NCBI GenBank assembly: GCA_034401135.1
Contig: JAWZSP010000001.1
Location: 6,510,001 to 6,574,000 of the forward strand
Length of the DNA stretch: 64,000 nt
DNA from: Volutella citrinella
Lineage: Eukaryota; Ascomycota; Sordariomycetes; Hypocreales; Nectriaceae
Direction: 5' to 3'
The position numbers and the translations under genes were made by a program. Below are positions 24,309 through 35,676 of this stretch, piece after piece (within the stretch, counting starts at the first letter, position 1; every line of letters starts with the position of its first letter). The notes beneath the pieces are model-generated. The model was not told the DNA's origin and did not search any database. It saw only the letters and a list, made by a program, of their open reading frames with translations.

Positions 24309-26030
24309 ATGCACCATTCCAGAGACGGCTTCTCCTGGACGCCATCAAGCGGCACTCGCAACGGACTGCCTACAGTAGGTGTTGTAAAGCCTGCAAGCTA
24401 TGTGGTACCAAGCTCCAGATTGGACGGGCCTTACGATGTCATTGTGATTGGTGCCGGGTACGCAGGTCTGGTGGCTGCTCGCGACCTCGCCACACAAGGT
24501 GTGTCACCCTCCCTCGCGGCTATTCCATGGAATCCTTGTCTCTATTGGTTTAGCAGCTCGCTTCTTCGTCGATTAACTTTACCAGGCAAAAGAACCCTCT
24601 TGCTCGAGGGCCGAGACAGGCTGGGTGGACGCACCTGGCACGCCACCATTGACGGCTTCAACTATGAGATGGGAGGGACATGGATCCATTGGCACATGCC
24701 GCACATCTACCGCGAAGTCTCCCTCTACGGCCTTCACGATGACTGGGTCGTCACCCAGAACCCCGGCTCCAAAGAAGACTACTTTACACTGACCAGTCCC
24801 AACGGACAACGCAACTATAGCCATGCTGCCGAGGTACGTCTCACCCAAAGAATGGTTCAAGCACCCACTCACGCTTGACAGGATGCCATGTTTGGCAAAG
24901 TGTGGGAGGCTTTCTGCAATGTAGATGGCAACGACCTCCGCGAGACTTGGAAATACCCCTTTGGCACAAAGCAGTCGGCCGAGCTCTCGGCCTCGTGGGA
25001 CAAGATGTCGTGCAAGGACCGGCTGGACCAGATCAGACACCGCTTCACCACCGAGGAGATTGCCATGCTCGAGGGGCTTCTCATGCAGATGGGCGGTAAT
25101 TCCCTCGATAAGATGGGTCTCCTCAATGCGCTGCGGTGGTGGGTTCTGGGCGCGCACGAACCGACCGGCCTCAACGCCATCGCGTTGCACACTAGGTTGA
25201 GGAGCGGCAACAGTGTACTCCACCGCCGCATCTTTGAGCATGCGCTGTCCTCTGGGAACCTGTCGTACAGCTTCAACTCTGCCGTCGCCCGTGTCGAGGA
25301 CGCGGGCAGCCACGTCACTGTCACCGCTCGAGGGGGCCAGTCCTGGACAGCTCGCTCCGTCATCTGCACGGCTCCACTCAATGTCCTGACATCCATCGAG
25401 TTCTCGCCACCTCTGCCTCCGAAGAAGGTCGAGGCGTGCTCCCTGGGCCAGGTCAATCTGTGCAACAAGGTGCACTTCGAGGTGGCCGGCCCGGATTACC
25501 TGTCATGGACATCCTTTGCGTCTCCCGGCAAGGGGCTGGTATGTGCCATCGGTGACCGTCTCACGCCGGCTCACAACTCTCACCTGGTCGCCTTTGGCCC
25601 AGATCCCTCCTCTGCCGACGGTGTCCCCATCCGAGACATTGGAAAAGTTAAGGCAGCCGTGCATCACCTGTTGCCCGAGGATAAGCGGGACAACGTGGTC
25701 ATAGACCGGATTGTGAGTTTCCTTTTCCTCTGTTACCTGAGAGTACCACCGCTGACCCGTGTGTGCCCAAAGGTGACACACGACTGGAACGAAGACGAGT
25801 TCTCAAAGGGAACTTGGTGCTACATGTCTCCTGAGTTCACCACCAAGTACATTGACGCTCTTCAGAAACCCCACGGTAATATCCAATTTGCAAGCGCCGA
25901 CTGGTCCGAGGGCTGGCGAGGTTGGATCGATGGCGCAGTGCAGGCCGGCATGGAAGCCGCACGAAACGTCATTCAAGGCCAGTTTGCCGAACAAACGCGC
26001 ACGAGCAAGCACGGTGGGGTCAAAATTTAG
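24309..26030 (+). CDS. Flavin-containing amine oxidase (monoamine oxidase family)
   Basis: FAD enzyme that oxidises a primary amine to an aldehyde with release of ammonia and peroxide. Exons 24309-24498, 24586-24833, 24882-25712 and 25773-26030 give 508 residues. The FAD fold is textbook: YDVIVIGAGYAGLVAARDLA (near residue 43), then LLLEGRDRLGGRTW and the MGGTWIHWHMPHIYRE substrate-side motif. The second FAD segment appears as VICTAPLNVLTSIEFSPPLP. Near the C-terminus, HDWNEDEFSKGTWCYMSP and ASADWSEGWRGWIDGAVQAG match the family's flavin-contact end (normally ..EG.I.GA..SG). It ends KHGGVKI, so no clear peroxisomal SKL-type signal is present, unlike Aspergillus MAO-N. A permease of the GABA/amine type follows on the same strand and a regulator lies divergently upstream. 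The substrate could be a monoamine, diamine or amino-alcohol. Confidence 0.93.
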
Positions 26031-27029
26031 CATAGTGGTTCACAAGCTGTGTAGTACGAGCAATGAAAACCGATAGAGTGCGTTTCTGATGCCGGGCCGG
26101 GAATGTGTAATTTACCTAGATGCAAATCATAAAACAGGCGCCCCCTCATTTCAAATGTCACGGGAGTTCAGAGCGTAGTCGAATTCTTTATGTGCCTGTA
26201 GCGGGCGATGGATAAGCACCATGGAAATACAAAAAAGCCATTGCAACCATATTTTTGCTGTTTGACATGGGGGGCGACAAGAGTTATGTGTTTGAGAACC
26301 AAAGCCCAAGTAGCCAAAGGCAGCCTCTTCTCCAGCCATAACTCTATGATGTCTTGCTGACCACCGAACGGAGTGGCCACTGGACCTCAGAATGGGCATG
26401 CGAGTCAACGATCGATGAGGCTGAAACCACAACAAGTCACGCGGCTATCACGGATGCAACACAAATGGCCAAGATGCTTTTCTATGCGGATCATTGCCGA
26501 GTACTCAAGCTGGCGCCCAGCGATAGGAACAACGGACGTGTTGTCTTGCAAAGCCAACACATGAAGGAAGAGGGGCGGAAAATCATGGGATTGGAGCGAG
26601 CGTACCGATTAGGGCCCGCCGCCCTGTTATTCCACACCTACCGTAGCGCCTCCTATCTCCTGACCATCGACCCCTCGCGCTATCTTTGGCGTCTGCACCA
26701 AGTACGGTAACGGCCCAGCAAGGGCCACAGGCGATGCGGGTCACTTTACACAGAGAGATAAGCTTCGTGCGGGGGATACAGAGCCCCACCGGGGACGCCA
26801 AGACCCGGTCCGGTTTGCCCATATAACGAGCATCTAGGACATTTGTATCCGTAGATTGCGAAGCTATCCCAACACAGTTGCCGGTGAGACAAACTGCCTC
26901 GCACACGCGGCCTCGTTATTACAGGCTCTCTCATCTCGTTTCCTTTTCAAATTGCCCATTACATTGCCCTCGAGTGCAACAACAACAACAACAAACGCCA
27001 CCTAAGAGTTGAGACGCACTCCGATCATC
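26031..27029. promoter_or_regulatory. Intergenic region upstream of the amine-type permease
   Basis: About 1 kb. The last part is the permease leader and carries a (CAA)5-type run at 26976-26995, a common feature of unstructured fungal 5' leaders. A 118-codon frame at 26354-26710 has no recognisable features. Confidence 0.4.
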
Positions 27030-28841
27030 ATGTCGGACCAAATGTTGGCGAGTGGCTCGCGGCCGCAACTGAAGCAGCCCTTCAACGTGTGGTCGCTCGC
27101 ATTCATGGCATGCTTGACCAGCACAACATGGGAAGCCGTCACGTCCACCATGGCCCAGGCCCTGAGCTCGGGTGGAAGCTCCAGCATGATCTGGGGCTTC
27201 TTGGTGTCTGCCTGTGGCACCTTTTGCATTGCCTTGGCGCTGGGTGAATTCTCCAGCACGGTTCCCACGGCAGGCGGACAGTACCACTACGTCGCGGCCC
27301 TCAGCCCTCCCCAGTACAGGCGCGCCTTGTCCTGGTTCGCCGGTTGGGTCACCCTCTGGGGCTGGCTTCTGGCTACGTTGGCAGGGAATTTTGCGAATGC
27401 CATGTCCATCCAGTCCCTCGTCATCCTCTTCGTCGAGGACTATGTCTATGAGAGGTGGCATACTTCCCTGGTGGGTAGCAGCAGTCCAGACTGAGCTCCA
27501 GTCAGTTCCGTCTATTCGTCTCGTCTAATCGATACTAGATCCTAATTGCCCTCTCCATCTCCTACACGGCCATGAGCCTAGCCCCCACGAAGCTTCTACA
27601 CTACGCCAACTATGCGGGAATGGTGCTGCACTGCTCCGGATATGTCATCACCATCGTATATCTGCTGGTCAAGACACCAGTCAAGCCATCGGCGGAGAAG
27701 GTCTTTACGGACATGACCAATCTTAGCGGCTGGTCTCCCGGTGTGAGTTCCCTCGACGGCCTAGTGCGGGACAGAAAGAATTGTACTAACAGGGCGTCCA
27801 CCTTAGATTGCTTGGTCAATCGGCCTGATGAGCAGTGCGCTCAGTATGATTGGCTGGGACTCTGCCTGCCACATGGGAGAGGAGATGAAAAACGCCCCAA
27901 GAGACATGCCCAGGACCAGTAAGCGAGAGAATCCCTCCAATGCATTATATATCGAGGCGAAGAGGACTGACGTACTTCACCAGTGATTGGTGCGGTTGGG
28001 ATGACCGGAGTCTTGACCTTTCCGTGGGTCATTGCCCTCATGTTCTGCATCAACGACATCGAGGAAGTCGTCGGTGGCCCCGTGGGCACCCTGAGCCCCC
28101 TGAACCAGTTGGTCTACAACGCTTCAGGGGGCAACATGGCAGCGACGGTCAGCATCGCTCTGCCAACCCTGTTGATGAACGTCATCGCATCCGGCCCGAG
28201 CTGTATGGCTGCCACGGCTCGCATCGCCTGGTCCTTCTCTCTTGAGGGAGGGCTACCAGCAACATTCGGCAAGATGAACTCCAGAGTTCGAGTTCCCTTC
28301 AACGCCACCATCGGCTCCTGTGTTGTTGTTTGTCTTCTCGCCCTCATCTACATTGGCAACTCTACTGCATTTTACGGCCTCTCATCGGGCGTCACCGTTG
28401 TCGTCTATGCATCGTACATGATGCCAATTGCCATGAACTGCATCTGGGGCTTTGAGCACTGCCCAATGCCACGGGGGCCCTTTTCTTTGGGCAAGTGGAG
28501 CAAACCCGTCAGTTGCTTTGCGATGTTGTGGTGCACATATCTTGTCATATTCTTGTGCTTCCCGACCAAGATCCCTACTAATGCCGAGACCATGAATGTA
28601 AGTATTCTTCCCCAGCTCTTGCTGTAACCTTTTGGGATTTCTACTAAATGACCAACTCTAGTATGCCTCCTTGATACTAGGAGCTTGCTTCATCTTGCCT
28701 GTGGGAGCATGGTACAGCTACGGGAGCAAGGGCTACAATGGCGTGGTTGACCAAATCGTCGAGGGCATTGAGAACGTTACAGCAGCAGATGTGGATGGGC
28801 CGGTCAAGGGGGCAAAGACGCCACCTGCCAGCGTGTTCTAG
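27030..28841 (+). CDS. Amino acid/polyamine/choline (APC) permease, GABA/choline-type
   Basis: Plasma-membrane uptake of an amino acid, GABA, choline or amine. Five exons (27030-27470, 27539-27742, 27807-27918, 27984-28597, 28662-28841) give 516 residues with about twelve hydrophobic segments. The N-terminal half shows the subfamily signatures FNVWSLAFMACLTSTTWEAV and GEFSSTVPTAGGQYHYVAAL (near residue 80), then FAGWVTLWGWLLATLAGN. Later come SALSMIGWDSACHMGEEMKNAPRDMP and ATARIAWSFSLEGGLPATFGK, both shared by yeast Uga4 and Hnm1 relatives. The N-terminal tail before the first helix is short, about 20 residues. The gene lies 1 kb downstream of the amine oxidase in the same direction, so import followed by oxidative deamination is a natural pairing. 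Exact substrate is not readable from sequence. Confidence 0.92.
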
Positions 28842-29348
28842 CCCGAGAATTTCCCCATATCTCATGTCTTCAAATATAGTGGCCATCCATAGTCTGGTGC
28901 GCATGAATAGTAACTCGCCCTACGTACTATACTTTGAGAAGTGCCCGTCTTTTGGCTTGGATTCTTCAGTATGGTGTCTAATGGCGATTTTACCTCTCTA
29001 GCATGGCATGTGGTTACTTCTCTGGCCTATAACATAGCTACAGAGCCACTGAGCACACAAGTGATGAGTAGTTGGTCCAGTGGTTTCATTGCTTGGTGGA
29101 ACTTACGCGATAACCTTTTCGCAACAACCCAAACGCTGCGGCCAGTCCAAACAGCTCAATCCATATACTTTGGAAGCGTGCGAAGAAAAATCAAGTCACC
29201 TTTAAGGCAGGGGCTGGGTGGGTACCTAATTCGCAAGCCGATATCCGAAACTTGTCTCCTCGTTTTCTTCAAGGCATTCGGAGAACAAGATATGCATGTA
29301 GATGGATAAATTCTTCAGATTTCAAACTGTAGGTACAAAGCTTCGCAA
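28842..29348. other. Intergenic region between convergent genes
   Basis: About 500 bp between the 3' ends of the permease and the flavin monooxygenase. No coding frame of note and no repeat seen. Confidence 0.4.
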
Positions 29349-30942
29349 CTAAGATACAACTGCCGCCTGTTGCGAAAATGCCGACGCAATGGCCGCTGGA
29401 GACTGGTCAATCTTAAGATGACTTGGGATCTCGTCAAATGAACCACCAGCCGGAACGCTCAGCTCCTCTATTGTGCCAGTCTTTCCACTCCTGACCTCGG
29501 ACGCCAGCCGTTCAAAGTGCTCATCCGCATCGGCCTTGCAATCAAACTCAATGATCCAGTCGTCGTGGGGGATTGTCAGCGTGTCGGTATTTTCCTTTGC
29601 CTTCTCGGGGGTCCACTCGACGAGATGGGCCTTGTCACGGTTCGAGAGCGACGACATGTGAATGACATGAGACCTGTTGTACCGGAGACGCTCAAAAACT
29701 TGCAGCGCGAGCTCAACCTCCCCCTTGGCAAGCTCGAGGCATCTTGCCTAGAAGCCAGGATGGACACATTAGCGCTGCTACTATGGCTCTGAAAAGCTGC
29801 GATAGAACGACTCACCACTGTGACGGCATCCTCGACGGCCATGCATGCTCCTTGAGCAGAGGTGGGCAGGTGACAGTGAGCCGCGTCTCCCATGACCACT
29901 ATTCTCTTGGTTGCCGACAGCCAGGTAGGGATTGGGTCTCTCCAGACAAGCTTGTAGTCCACTAGGCGGTCATGGGGCGTATTCCTCACGACTTCCTTGA
30001 GGAAATCAGAGAAACCGCCTCGCTCGAGATCCGCAAGCGCATCTTCCACCTTACCGGGGAAGGACCATGACTCTCCAATGTCGTGATCGTCCTGCATGGT
30101 TCTCGTTAGTCACCTGGGCACCCATCCTATGGGGGACAAGACGTTACCTTGTGCGTTAGGACCCAAGCTAGATTTCTGTTTTATTTATCCTCATCAGCTT
30201 CTTGCCATGTTTCTCTGGGCTTTGCATCGTACCTTGCGTTGCCCCAGGTGTATACAAAAGCATGCATGTCTTTGCCCAAAAACATGGCTGCCTGGTCCTG
30301 GTCGGGGTTGCACAGCCGAGAGATCAATGGATTTTCCTTTAACTCGTCTGTGATAGTATAGTAGGCTCGATATATAGCATAGCCACTATTGACTTTCTGG
30401 TCTGGGAGGCCCAGGACTTGGGAACGCGCCAGTGATCTGGGTCCGTCGCAGGCGAAGACCACTTTGCCGAGGATCTTCTCCCCACCCTTGGTCCGGACAC
30501 CAGTCTCAGAATCGGTGTCAATGTACTCGGTGACAGCGTACTGGGGTCCGAATCGCATATCGACGCCAATCTTCTCAGCGTAGTCTACCATGATCTGATG
30601 CTGCAACCCTCGATGGCCGGCGAACTGGGTCTCGGCATGTGAATCGTGGAAGATCCACGGCTCTTCAAAGAGCAACTCCCCCTTGGCCGAGTAGTAATCA
30701 AGCGTCTTGGCCGTGTGGACGCCCGTCTCCAGGAGCTGCTTTCCGACGGAGCCATTGTCCCAGGCAAGTATGTGTCGACCGGCGTTGTGCATAAAGTCGA
30801 GCACATCTCCCTGGGTTCGGCTAGTCGGGTAGGACTCGACCAGGATGGGGTTGAAGCCCTTAAGCTTGCACTCGATGGCAGCCGTCAGGCCGCAAAAGCC
30901 TGCTCCTGCAATGACAACGGTCAATGGGTCCTCGTTGGTCAT
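29349..30942 (-). CDS. FAD-dependent monooxygenase, salicylate hydroxylase-like
   Basis: Class A flavoprotein hydroxylase using NAD(P)H and oxygen, usually on aromatic rings. Exons 30942-30233, 30175-30148, 30091-29816 and 29747-29349 give 470 residues; the second exon is only 28 nt, coding the NLAWVLTHK joint. The FAD fold VVIAGAGFCGLTAAIECKLKG opens the protein, the DG motif reads FACDGPRSLARSQVLG (near residue 170), and the GD motif GDAAHCHLPTSAQGACMAVEDA lies near 325. The C-terminal 90 residues extend past the typical end and contain charged helices (DWIIEFDCKADADEHFERL), as in several fungal members. It is divergent from an NmrA-like gene with 483 bp between starts. No ring-cleaving dioxygenase is nearby, so an aromatic catabolic role is only possible, not shown. 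Confidence 0.9.
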
Positions 30943-31425
30943 GGTTGCTTGATTTCCAGCTGTTGGGTCGCGGTGTCAGAGTGTACTTTGGCAGTGTAAG
31001 CTTAGCTAGATGAGGTATGCTCTGCTTGGGCTGCCCTGAAAGTACGGAGGCTGTCCAAGTGCTTTGTACGTGTCTCATTCTTCCCTCATCAGACTCTAGA
31101 TCCACCAACAAGCAGCATCATTCCGACCACGGATGTGGGTCAAGCTGGGCGGATATTCCTTTCCCCTACATGGCACAAGTCTTGTCGGTGGCACCAATCA
31201 TCTTTTTATCCGGCGTGGATCCCGGAAAATACGTAATGTAATCAAAGGCGGGTCTAGCCCGGCTAGGACGGTCTAGTCCGAAGGTCTTGTGATTGTGGAG
31301 CAGTTATCACTGTCTGTGAGTGATACGCATAGTGCAACGGACAAGGATTTATGGGTCAGCATCAGCTGCCAACAAGCTCCATGTCTCAAGACCTGGGCTT
31401 CAACAACAGAGCTTCCTACACTAAC
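30943..31425. promoter_or_regulatory. Bidirectional promoter, flavin monooxygenase / NmrA-like gene
   Basis: 483 bp between divergent starts. In-frame upstream ATGs at 31351 and 31381 could extend the NmrA-like protein by up to 25 residues, but the extension lacks family similarity. Confidence 0.45.
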
Positions 31426-32493
31426 ATGACAATCATAGCTGTAGCTGGTGGAACTGGCGATATTGGAAGGCTGATTGTGAATGCTCTGCGTTCGTCGGGC
31501 AAACACTTGGTCTACTCTTTATCGAGAAAGGTAAGCTCGCAGAACCGTAACGCGATGAATATTAGTGAAGAGACTGACTTGATGGCTACCCTGTAGCCAT
31601 CGCCCACGACAGAAGCCGTCTTGGGCCCCGATGGCGTCCTTTACTCGCCCATATTGGTCGCAGACTACTCAGATCAAGATGCCCTGAAGTCCATGCTCGA
31701 GTGTAAAAATATACACACTATCATTTCGGCGCTCTCAATGGATTTCCAAGAGGCGTCAGACGCTCAAGTGCGATTGATCAGGGCTGCAGCAGCCACGACA
31801 TGCGTCCAACGATTTGCCCCTTCCGAGTTCAATGTCGACTATGATCTGCCCGATACTGTGTTGCCCTATCCAAGCAAGCAGTTCCACGTCAACGCTCGGC
31901 GCGCAGTGGAGGAGACGAGACTCGAATACACGTTCTTTATGTGCGGCATGTTCATGGACTACTACGGGATGCCCAGGGTTGAAAGTGTCTTGAGACCTAC
32001 CTACTCCATCATCGACTTGCAAAACGACATGGCATACATTCCAGGGGACGGACAGGCCATCATTGCGACGACCTTGGCCACTGATGTCGCGAGGTACGTC
32101 GCCGCGGCCGTTGATCTACCGAAATGGCCAAGGGTTCTGGCTGTTGCCGGGTCGCAGCTATCCTCGGCCAGCCTGCTCAGACTCTGCGAAAGGATCAAGC
32201 ACCCTCAAAGGATCCAAGCAAGATCCTATCCCATTGAAGACTACCTGAGCCATTCAGTCCCGCTGCTTCCGAGCAATGATACCATTGCGGTTGGGTTTCC
32301 GGGAGGCGAAGCCGAGCTGCGTGCGCTGCTGTGCGATCTGGACGCCGCCATTGCCCTGGGTGCCTATGACATTATGAAGACTGAGGGTTGCGTGGACTTA
32401 GTACAGCTGCTGGGCGATTCTGTCGCGGAGCCGATGACAATAGAGACTCTGCTGGAGGAGGCATGGGGAGGTGAAGGCTTGGATGCCATTTGA
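31426..32493 (+). CDS. NmrA-like / isoflavone reductase-like NAD(P)-binding protein
   Basis: Atypical short-chain dehydrogenase of the PCBER/isoflavone reductase/NmrA group, acting either as a reductase on small aromatics or as a redox-sensing regulator. Exons 31426-31530 and 31597-32493 give 333 residues. The N-terminus has the expected glycine motif, IIAVAGGTGDIGRLIVNALRSSG. The next hallmark is QRFAPSEFNVDYDLPD (near residue 115), equivalent to the family's RF.PSEFG; the catalytic lysine of reductases expected soon after may be represented by K in PYPSKQFHVNARR. FFMCGMFMDYYG matches the substrate-loop region. The C-terminus has the usual helical tail. The shared promoter with the flavin monooxygenase suggests the two act on one compound. 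Confidence 0.88.
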
Positions 32494-33617
32494 CAGCGGA
32501 GAGTTTGAGTTGACTCTGCCCAGCAAAAAAAATACAGTGTGTTTCAAACTGTGCAGTAATCAACCCAATTGATGAATTAATTGGATGGCGCCAGTACCAT
32601 TGTGCCGTGCCCTCAGTTTTCGTATCTGGGCTACCGGGTAGGACCCGGGCTGGGTGTGCCGGACGGGCCGGGATTGTCATTGTTTCCCGAAGCGGCCAAC
32701 CCCTCCCTCCCCTCCCCGTCCTCATGTCAGGGCAGTTCGAGCTGTGGGGCCCCCCCCACGGTACCAAGGCGGCAGGGAACCAATAGCCCAAGTCCACTGG
32801 TGGTGGCGTTGTCCCAAAGGGGGAGGTGCTGGCTAATGCTCGGGCATCTCGTAGATAAGGCCCCAAAGGGCATGGCAAGTATGGGTAGGCGGAGGGAGAC
32901 CCATCCTTGCGTCTCGTAGTGGACAGCAACATGGGACAGCGGCTTGCGCCGTGTGTGGAGGACGGCTTGTTCAAGTTCCCACTACGCGCGGGGTTGAAAC
33001 AACCAATAAAGAGTTTTCCCTATTCTCCCACCGGATAATACTGGCGTTTAGGCTTGGGACGAGCCGAAAAAGAGGAGTTTTTGGCGCCGGCAATACCGAT
33101 CTAGTGATAGCATAGAGACCGACACCCGTTTCTGTGCCCAGCTTGCTCAAGGTGCCACGAGTTAGAACCGAGGACATGCTACTATAGAAATCTTGTTGAA
33201 TAATAACAGCTGTCTACTCAGGCATCTATACTCTTAGAAGACCCTACCTCTTTCTAAATATCCTGTATTGAATCTAAAGCTGTGTACCAGGGGGCTTAAC
33301 TAAGCTGCCCCACTCGGCATTATTAGCTGTATATATAAGAAACTTATTAATTAAGTAGATATAAGCTTAATGCCCGGATGACCCAGTTGCTTGTTGCTAT
33401 TAAGTTTATATCTGCCTGCTAGTAAAGTTGTTCTATATGCGCCCTGAGGGGCCAGATACAGCCAGAGCTGGAGGTATTGCAAAAATAAGTAAATAAACTT
33501 AATAATGCTAAGTAACTATTTATAATTTACTCCCAATGAATAATCGGTTTAATTACCTAATCTTTATTAGTACCTCATTATAGTAAGAGGGTAATTAGAA
33601 TAGAAGAAGGGAATTTA
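32494..33617. other. Intergenic region with an AT-rich patch
   Basis: About 1.1 kb. The left part (32600-33000) is GC-rich with C-runs; open frames there, including a 200-codon antisense frame at 32372-32974, are low in complexity. From about 33190 to 33610 the sequence becomes AT-rich and TA-dense, unlike its surroundings, as seen in RIP-mutated repeats. No protein remnant could be recognised. Confidence 0.5.
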
Positions 33618-34982
33618 TCAACGTACATAGCCGTTATGCATGTCTTGGATAGCTTGTTGCAGCTGTGAAGAAGGGTACGTTTTGCAAAGCTTCTCCAGAG
33701 GGAAATGTCCGGATTTGTGCATCTCCATCAGGCGAGGAATAAATGCGACAGGATTCGAATCTCCTTCGATGACACCGATAAACTTCTTGTTCTCAAGAAG
33801 GAAAGACAACGGGTCAATCTTCACCCGGATATTGGCTGGCGGAACGCCAACAAGTGCGGCCGTGCCCAAAGGCCCAATGCAGGCAATGGTATCCTCGATG
33901 ACACTGGGAATCCCAGTGCAGTCCACGGCATATTGTGCACCACCATTGGTCATGATCTTGATCTCCTGCACTGCATCCCTGCCTTTGAGTGATAGCACCG
34001 AGTCCGTGGCTCCGAGCTCCTTGGCCAGCTTCAATCGATCCGCAATAATGTCAACTGCAATGATCTTTCCGGCTTTGAGATACTTGGCGGCCATGAGAGC
34101 GGCAAGGCCCACGCTTCCCATCCCAAATATGACGATGGAGTCATGTTCAGTCGGCTTCAGGACGTTGATGACTGTGCCGGCTCCAGTTTGGAATCCACAG
34201 CCAAGGGGAGCATACAAGTCCATCCGGCTGTCCTTTGAACATTTGACGACACACCTCTCATTGACGACTGACATCCTGGCAAAGGAAGACTGACCAAAGT
34301 ATTGACTTCGTACACTCTGGCCGTCTGGAAGCCTGGCCGGCGTGCTCCTGTCGCTCAGTCTAACAGCATTGTGGTTGACCTGGGGATGGGTGTAGCAGAA
34401 GGCAGGGTGACCTGACTGACATGGCTGACACTCGCCACATGTATTAAAAGAAAGAAGCACGGCATCGCCGATTTGGAGGTCCTTATTCTTGACATTGGAA
34501 CCTACACCGCGCACGATACCGGCCCCTTCATGGCCGAAAATGGCTGGAAATTCAACCATGGGTAGCAGGCCTTGTTGAAGAACGACATCGGTGTGGCCTA
34601 CATGGGTTCAAACGCAAGTCAGCCGGTCAGTAAGTAAATATAGAAATGATTGATATATCGAGGCTCTGATGTGTGTGTGTGTGCGCGTGTATTGCCTGAT
34701 AGCGAAGGAATATGCAGACTCACAGATGCCTGTGTACTTCATGTCAACGAGAACTTCATCTGAGCGAATTTCATCCAGAACTATGGGCTCAAGCACAAAA
34801 TCGGCCTTTGCTTCTCGTACAACATAGGCTTCTGTTTCAATATTGATCAAAGACATTTCGTTGAGTGATTGCTTCGCTTCAATTTCGGATCGGACGACTG
34901 TTTCAACATGCTTCGAGTCCACCTTTACCGGCTGGTGGTCGCGAGAGGGAAGCAGTGTGATTAAGGAAGTTGTGTCAGCCAT
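33618..34982 (-). CDS. Zinc-dependent alcohol dehydrogenase (aryl/benzyl alcohol dehydrogenase-like MDR)
   Basis: Medium-chain dehydrogenase that interconverts alcohols and aldehydes with NAD(P). Exons 34982-34724 and 34597-33618 give 412 residues. The splice restores the catalytic zinc ligand in TGICHTDVV; GHEGAGIVRGVG supplies the second ligand. The structural zinc lobe is intact: CGECQPCQSGHPAFC. The third catalytic cysteine sits in PLGCGFQTGAG, and the coenzyme fold in VIFGMGSVGLAALMAAKYL followed by IIAVDIIADRLKLAKELGATD. The second fold half matches aryl-alcohol and S-glutathione-type dehydrogenases. An unusual 50-residue N-terminal extension precedes the usual start (near INIETEAYVVREAKADF). 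The 130 bp intron contains a GT repeat. It is divergent from the Gpr1/YaaH permease. Aldehydes it makes could feed the dehydrogenases downstream. Confidence 0.92.
34674..34690. repeat. Short GT/GC dinucleotide repeat in the alcohol dehydrogenase intron
   Basis: An alternating gtgtgtgtgtgcgcgtgt tract lies within the single intron of the alcohol dehydrogenase, close to its 5' splice site. It has no coding role. Confidence 0.7.
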
Positions 34983-35676
34983 GTTCGTGAATGGGAAAGA
35001 TGATTAGATTCAGAGGCTTGGGCCCAACTGTAACAAATGTTTGGAGGACGAAGAAAATGGGGCGTGATTTCCTTATTTATTTTCATAGACTAGTCCAGAG
35101 TCATGAAGTGGAAAATGAGATTGACGGAATGCAAAAAAGTCACGGTAATCAGAGAGTTTTAAACTCACTGAAGGAATTATCCTGTATCGACGGACCCAGT
35201 CTTTCCCCGCAGCAGCCGGCCGGCCGGACGCGGGGTATTCGATGCATCCGGGCATTGTCCATATAGCCGTTCATCCAAACATTTAGTCTAAACTTTGCAA
35301 GGAGGGTGGTCTGGGCCAGCAAGGTGGCCACTAGCTCCAAAGCCATCCCTGCATTCTCAAGTCAACCTGAAGCTACCAGAGGCCTTTGCCCATAGCCACC
35401 GCGTGAGACAAGCAGTATCGGGCTGGCATGCTTAATCCACCGATAGGCGATTAAGCAAAACATGTGATCAGTTCAGCCCCAAGGATGCCATATCGCCGAT
35501 AGCCGAGTTGAATCGAATCACACGACTGTCTCGATTTGCGGAGCAGGACCTGGGGCCCCGACATTGATCAACTCACCCCCTGAACCCACCCCCGCAAAAT
35601 AAAGAAGCGACCCTCCTTCTTCTCACATGGTTTTCTCTTGTCTCAACAGCAAGCACGCAATTTCCATCTTTCGACA
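34983..35676. promoter_or_regulatory. Bidirectional promoter, alcohol dehydrogenase / Gpr1-Fun34 permease
   Basis: 694 bp between divergent starts. A ggccggccggccgg-type palindromic run occurs near 35216-35226. No gene is seen within. Confidence 0.45.

Noticed and set aside
24579..25475. 298-codon open frame antisense to the amine oxidase
   Set aside because: It mirrors the codon bias of the sense gene, overlaps conserved FAD-enzyme sequence, and has no recognisable domain.
32372..32974. 200-codon minus-strand frame over the NmrA-like 3' end
   Set aside because: It is rich in Pro, Ser and Arg with low complexity, half antisense to a real gene, and matches no family.
33640..34293. 217-codon plus-strand frame opposite the alcohol dehydrogenase
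   Set aside because: It is a shadow of conserved MDR coding sequence with no family features of its own.
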